Both the position numbers and the translations under genes were made by a program. From contig CATOTB010000003.1 in the NCBI GenBank assembly GCA_951812945.1, positions 1 through 60,846 on the forward strand: a DNA stretch of 60,846 nucleotides. The letters are read 5' to 3'. Positions 59,201-60,846 of the stretch are shown piece by piece; position 1 is the first letter of the stretch; every line of letters begins with the position of its first letter. Source of the stretch: Candidatus Dadabacteria bacterium (GTDB lineage Bacteria > Desulfobacterota_D > UBA1144 > Nemesobacterales > Nemesobacteraceae). The notes under the pieces were generated by a model, which was not told the origin of the DNA, ran no database searches, and worked only from the letters and a program-made list of their open reading frames with translations.

Positions 59201-60297
59201 ACGTGTAGGTGGCGTCGGGATCCACGCCACTGATCAGCTCGCTGGGCATGAAGCGTACTGGTATGCCCGGAATCAGATCCGTTATCGCGTCGATCACCAG
59301 CGGCGAGTTGTTGGTCACGGGCTGGCTCACGAAGCTCGCCGCCGCGTTGCCGGCGGTATCTTTCACCAGCTTGTCCTCGCCGCCTGCATGGACCGCGGTG
59401 TAAAACATCGACACCGACCCGCCGTGCGGTACCGCGCTGTCAAGAGTCACCGTCACCGTCTTGCCGGAGACGGTCGCCGTGCCTGTGCCCCGGTGCGCGA
59501 CGGCGCTCTCGGAGGACGTCACCGCGAACGCGGCGCCCGCCGGCGCCGAATTCGTGTCCAGGTCCTCGTTGAAGGTCACGATCAGCGTGGTCTCGTCCAC
59601 CGTCGCGCTGGAGAAGGTCGGGGCTGTGGTGTCCTTGGCGTAGCCCTTGATGTCGATCTGGACGGCGTAGGTTCTGGAACTCCAGGAGCCAGTTGTACCG
59701 AAGTCTCGTCCAAGTACTGTGTTCGCCATACTCCAACCCGGCGCGGCGGGAGCTTCATTGTCCGACAGCGTCAGGTTCACTCTCTGTGAGTGATCCCCAG
59801 ACGCACTAGACACGTCCAAGACAAAGAGATAGGTCGTGTTGGCATCCAGATCGATGCCGGAGGTCGTGAACGAGTTGATTCCCACGCTCAGTGAGCCCGG
59901 CTTCGTCAGCGCGGACACTTGGGTGTTCGGACGCCCGTTCGTTGTTGCGGTATAGATGCCCGCTTCGTAAGTGATGGAGTTGTGGTCAACTCTCCTAAAT
60001 TCGACGTCTACGCTCGTGAGCTTGTAGCCCGTGGTGCTGGGTCCGGTCGTGAACCCCTGGGCTAAATCATCTTGACTTATACTAAAGCCGCCAGGGTTGG
60101 TTGTCTGTCCGATGTTGCCCACCAGGGTGACACTCGTCGGCGTCGTCTGCGCCTCGGCCTCCCCGGAAACCGCTAACGCAAACAGCGCGGCGGTAAACAG
60201 AATGCAGATGAATCGAACAGAAAAACTTAAACTCGCGGCTCTACGTAAGCTTCGCCGCTGATTTTTTAGGGGGGGGGTAGAACAAAATCGGCTTCAT
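56241..60297 (-). CDS. Large secreted/surface protein with SwmB-like repeats, Cache-like domains and a CTERM-type tail
   Basis: The open frame from GTG 60122 gives 1293 residues. In-frame codons upstream encode a signal peptide (LFTAALFALAV, then SGEAEAQ). The only plausible ATG (60297) joins that frame only if the 9-base poly-C (minus strand) had 8 or 11 bases. Domains in order: an N-terminal choice-of-anchor-type beta domain (about 1-160), four SwmB/SWM-like repeats (each begins with D-T-A-P or similar), a cadherin-like stretch between them, Thr-Pro repeats, two Cache-like units (about 920-1190), eight PEEPMK/PEEPME repeats, then GGGGCAMGG, a TM stretch and KRR. The 5' half is notably GC-rich. 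Confidence 0.8.
56439..56582 (-). repeat. Eight tandem 18-bp repeats (PEEPMK/E units)
   Basis: Eight units of 18 bases in a row, each encoding the hexapeptide EEPMKP or EEPMEP. Internal copies 2-6 are nearly identical, and the outer ones differ at one or two bases. The unit is a multiple of three, so copy number can change without breaking the frame. This is a Pro/Glu-rich stalk or spacer just before the C-terminal sorting region. Confidence 0.9.
57457..57501 (-). repeat. Five 9-bp repeats (Thr-Thr-Pro units)
   Basis: Five copies of GGAGTAGTA or GGAGTAGTG (plus strand), encoding Thr-Thr-Pro on the minus strand. This is a short proline-threonine linker between the SwmB-like and Cache-like parts of the surface protein. 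Confidence 0.85.
60269..60277. repeat. Poly-G tract (9 bases) at the 5' end of the surface-protein gene
   Basis: Nine G on the plus strand, i.e. nine C in the coding direction, between ATG 60297 and the signal peptide. A GAGAAG ribosome site lies 6 bases before that ATG. With the present length the ATG frame ends after 18 codons. With 8 or 11 bases it would read into the signal peptide. This fits slipped-strand phase variation, or a homopolymer miscount. Confidence 0.6.
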
Positions 60298-60726
60298 GAA
60301 AATCTTCTCTCAAATTACTCCTTCTCATCTTCATTAATCTTCTTGCTCAATCTCAAACTTATGAACAGCCTCGTAATAACGACCGTTCCGGCCTTAAAAT
60401 GTTACTGCAACCGGATCGTTATTGTCAAGTACATAAATATTTCCTGTAAGGAATCAATCAAGCTGCCCCTCCGCATAAGTTTCCCAAAGAGATTTCCCGT
60501 CCACGGCAGCCTGGGGCGAAATTCGTGGCTTTTGGAGCGAATTACCTAGTTTCGGGGGGTTCTTATGGAAATTCCGAGGTGAAAAGTTTTTTGCCCCATC
60601 CCAAACCCCTTGTCCCGTATGCATGCAGTCAACTACGCAAGTGCCTCAAACACAGGCGATTTATTTCACCGCAAAGGCTTGGACTGACCTCCCAGTTCCT
60701 CACGGATCGCCGCAAACACTCCACCG
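60298..60726. other. 429-base region between the surface-protein gene and the right-edge gene
   Basis: No supported gene. It should hold the promoter of the surface-protein gene on the minus strand and the end of the lpdA-like transcript. I see no clear terminator or promoter pair. Confidence 0.35.
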
Positions 60727-60846
60727 TCACTTGCGCGGAGCCCTGCCCGAGCGCCTTTTCATAATATGAGTGCTTGCCCCGTATATGCCTTCTGCGGCTT
60801 CCATAAGGGTTTCCGTAAGAGTCGGATGAGGATGTATTGAAAAAGC
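60727..60846 (-). CDS. lpdA: C-terminal end of a dihydrolipoamide dehydrogenase-like flavoprotein (partial)
   Basis: Reading from the window edge at 60846, 39 codons precede TGA at 60729-60727. They include AFSIHPHPTLTETLMEAAEG, the dimerisation-interface motif with catalytic His (HxHPTLxE) of lipoamide dehydrogenases and related pyridine nucleotide-disulfide oxidoreductases. The rest, including FAD and redox-Cys domains, is outside the window. The tail is longer than usual (about 20 basic residues). Mercuric reductase or other family members cannot be excluded. Confidence 0.75.
   Translation of the reverse strand, partial: AFSIHPHPTLTETLMEAAEGIYGASTHIMKRRSGRAPRK

Overview
The window is 60.8 kb of one bacterial chromosome, probably from an uncultured Gram-negative organism. 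Outer-membrane components (a TolC-type channel, a porin, PBP1A), a deltaproteobacterial-style run ftsH-folP-cdaA-ybbR-glmM-pdxJ-acpS-folC, ScpAB, and a DnaC-type loader suggest a Desulfobacterota- or Dadabacteria-like lineage. That placement is inference from gene content; no rRNA or tRNA gene is present to test it. Base composition is near 50% GC in the core and clearly lower in the first 1.8 kb. It is higher in the 5' two thirds of the large surface-protein gene at the right end.

Layout. 1-1.8 kb: accessory DNA with a partial unknown gene, a DUF4238 gene and an SDR remnant. 1.8-6.6 kb: purU, a frameshifted PBP1A gene, a small ORF and cysM. 7-16.5 kb: a long co-directional core run for protease quality control (ftsH), folate (folP, folC), c-di-AMP and cell-wall precursor supply (cdaA, ybbR, glmM), PLP (pdxJ), ACP activation (acpS) and an HDAC-like deacetylase. 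16.5-19.4 kb: a RelE-type toxin-antitoxin pair, a DnaC-like loader with DnaJ-type zinc motifs, its partner and rpe. 19.5-38.4 kb: a metal and membrane island between the core genes rpe and metK. 38.7-47.7 kb: SAM cycle (metK, ahcY), xerD, an M50 protease, scpAB, ybeY, cdsA, a PurN-like protein, nfo and pyruvoyl arginine decarboxylase. 47.7-56.2 kb: a Fic gene under an iteron array, recN, proA, cysC, an RHH protein, ndk, holA and rpsT. 56.2-60.3 kb: a giant secreted or surface protein behind a 9-base poly-G tract. The right edge holds the 3' end of a dihydrolipoamide dehydrogenase-like gene.

Metal island. A Fur-family regulator (Zur by context) and a MerC-like protein share an almost identical 21-bp palindromic operator and promoter layout with a second operon. 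That operon encodes a His/Cys periplasmic protein, a porin, a ZnuA-like binding protein and an ABC-3 permease, but no ATPase. The import operon lies between the parts of a Czc-type efflux system (czcC on one side, czcB-czcA on the other, opposite strand), so uptake and efflux of a divalent metal are interleaved.

The most unusual locus follows: a tightly overlapping five-gene operon (32125-38397). It encodes a COG0701/ArsP-type (SO_0444-like) metal permease fused through a His-rich loop and a membrane segment to an SPFH domain, an HflC-like SPFH protein, an HflK-like SPFH protein, a solitary leucine-binding-type periplasmic protein and a small membrane protein. I know of no described system with this composition, and it is my main candidate for an undescribed one.

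Three reading frames in the window are broken by one base (PBP1A, the permease-SPFH gene, the poly-G tract before the surface protein). These could be real mutations, phase-variation states or consensus errors.
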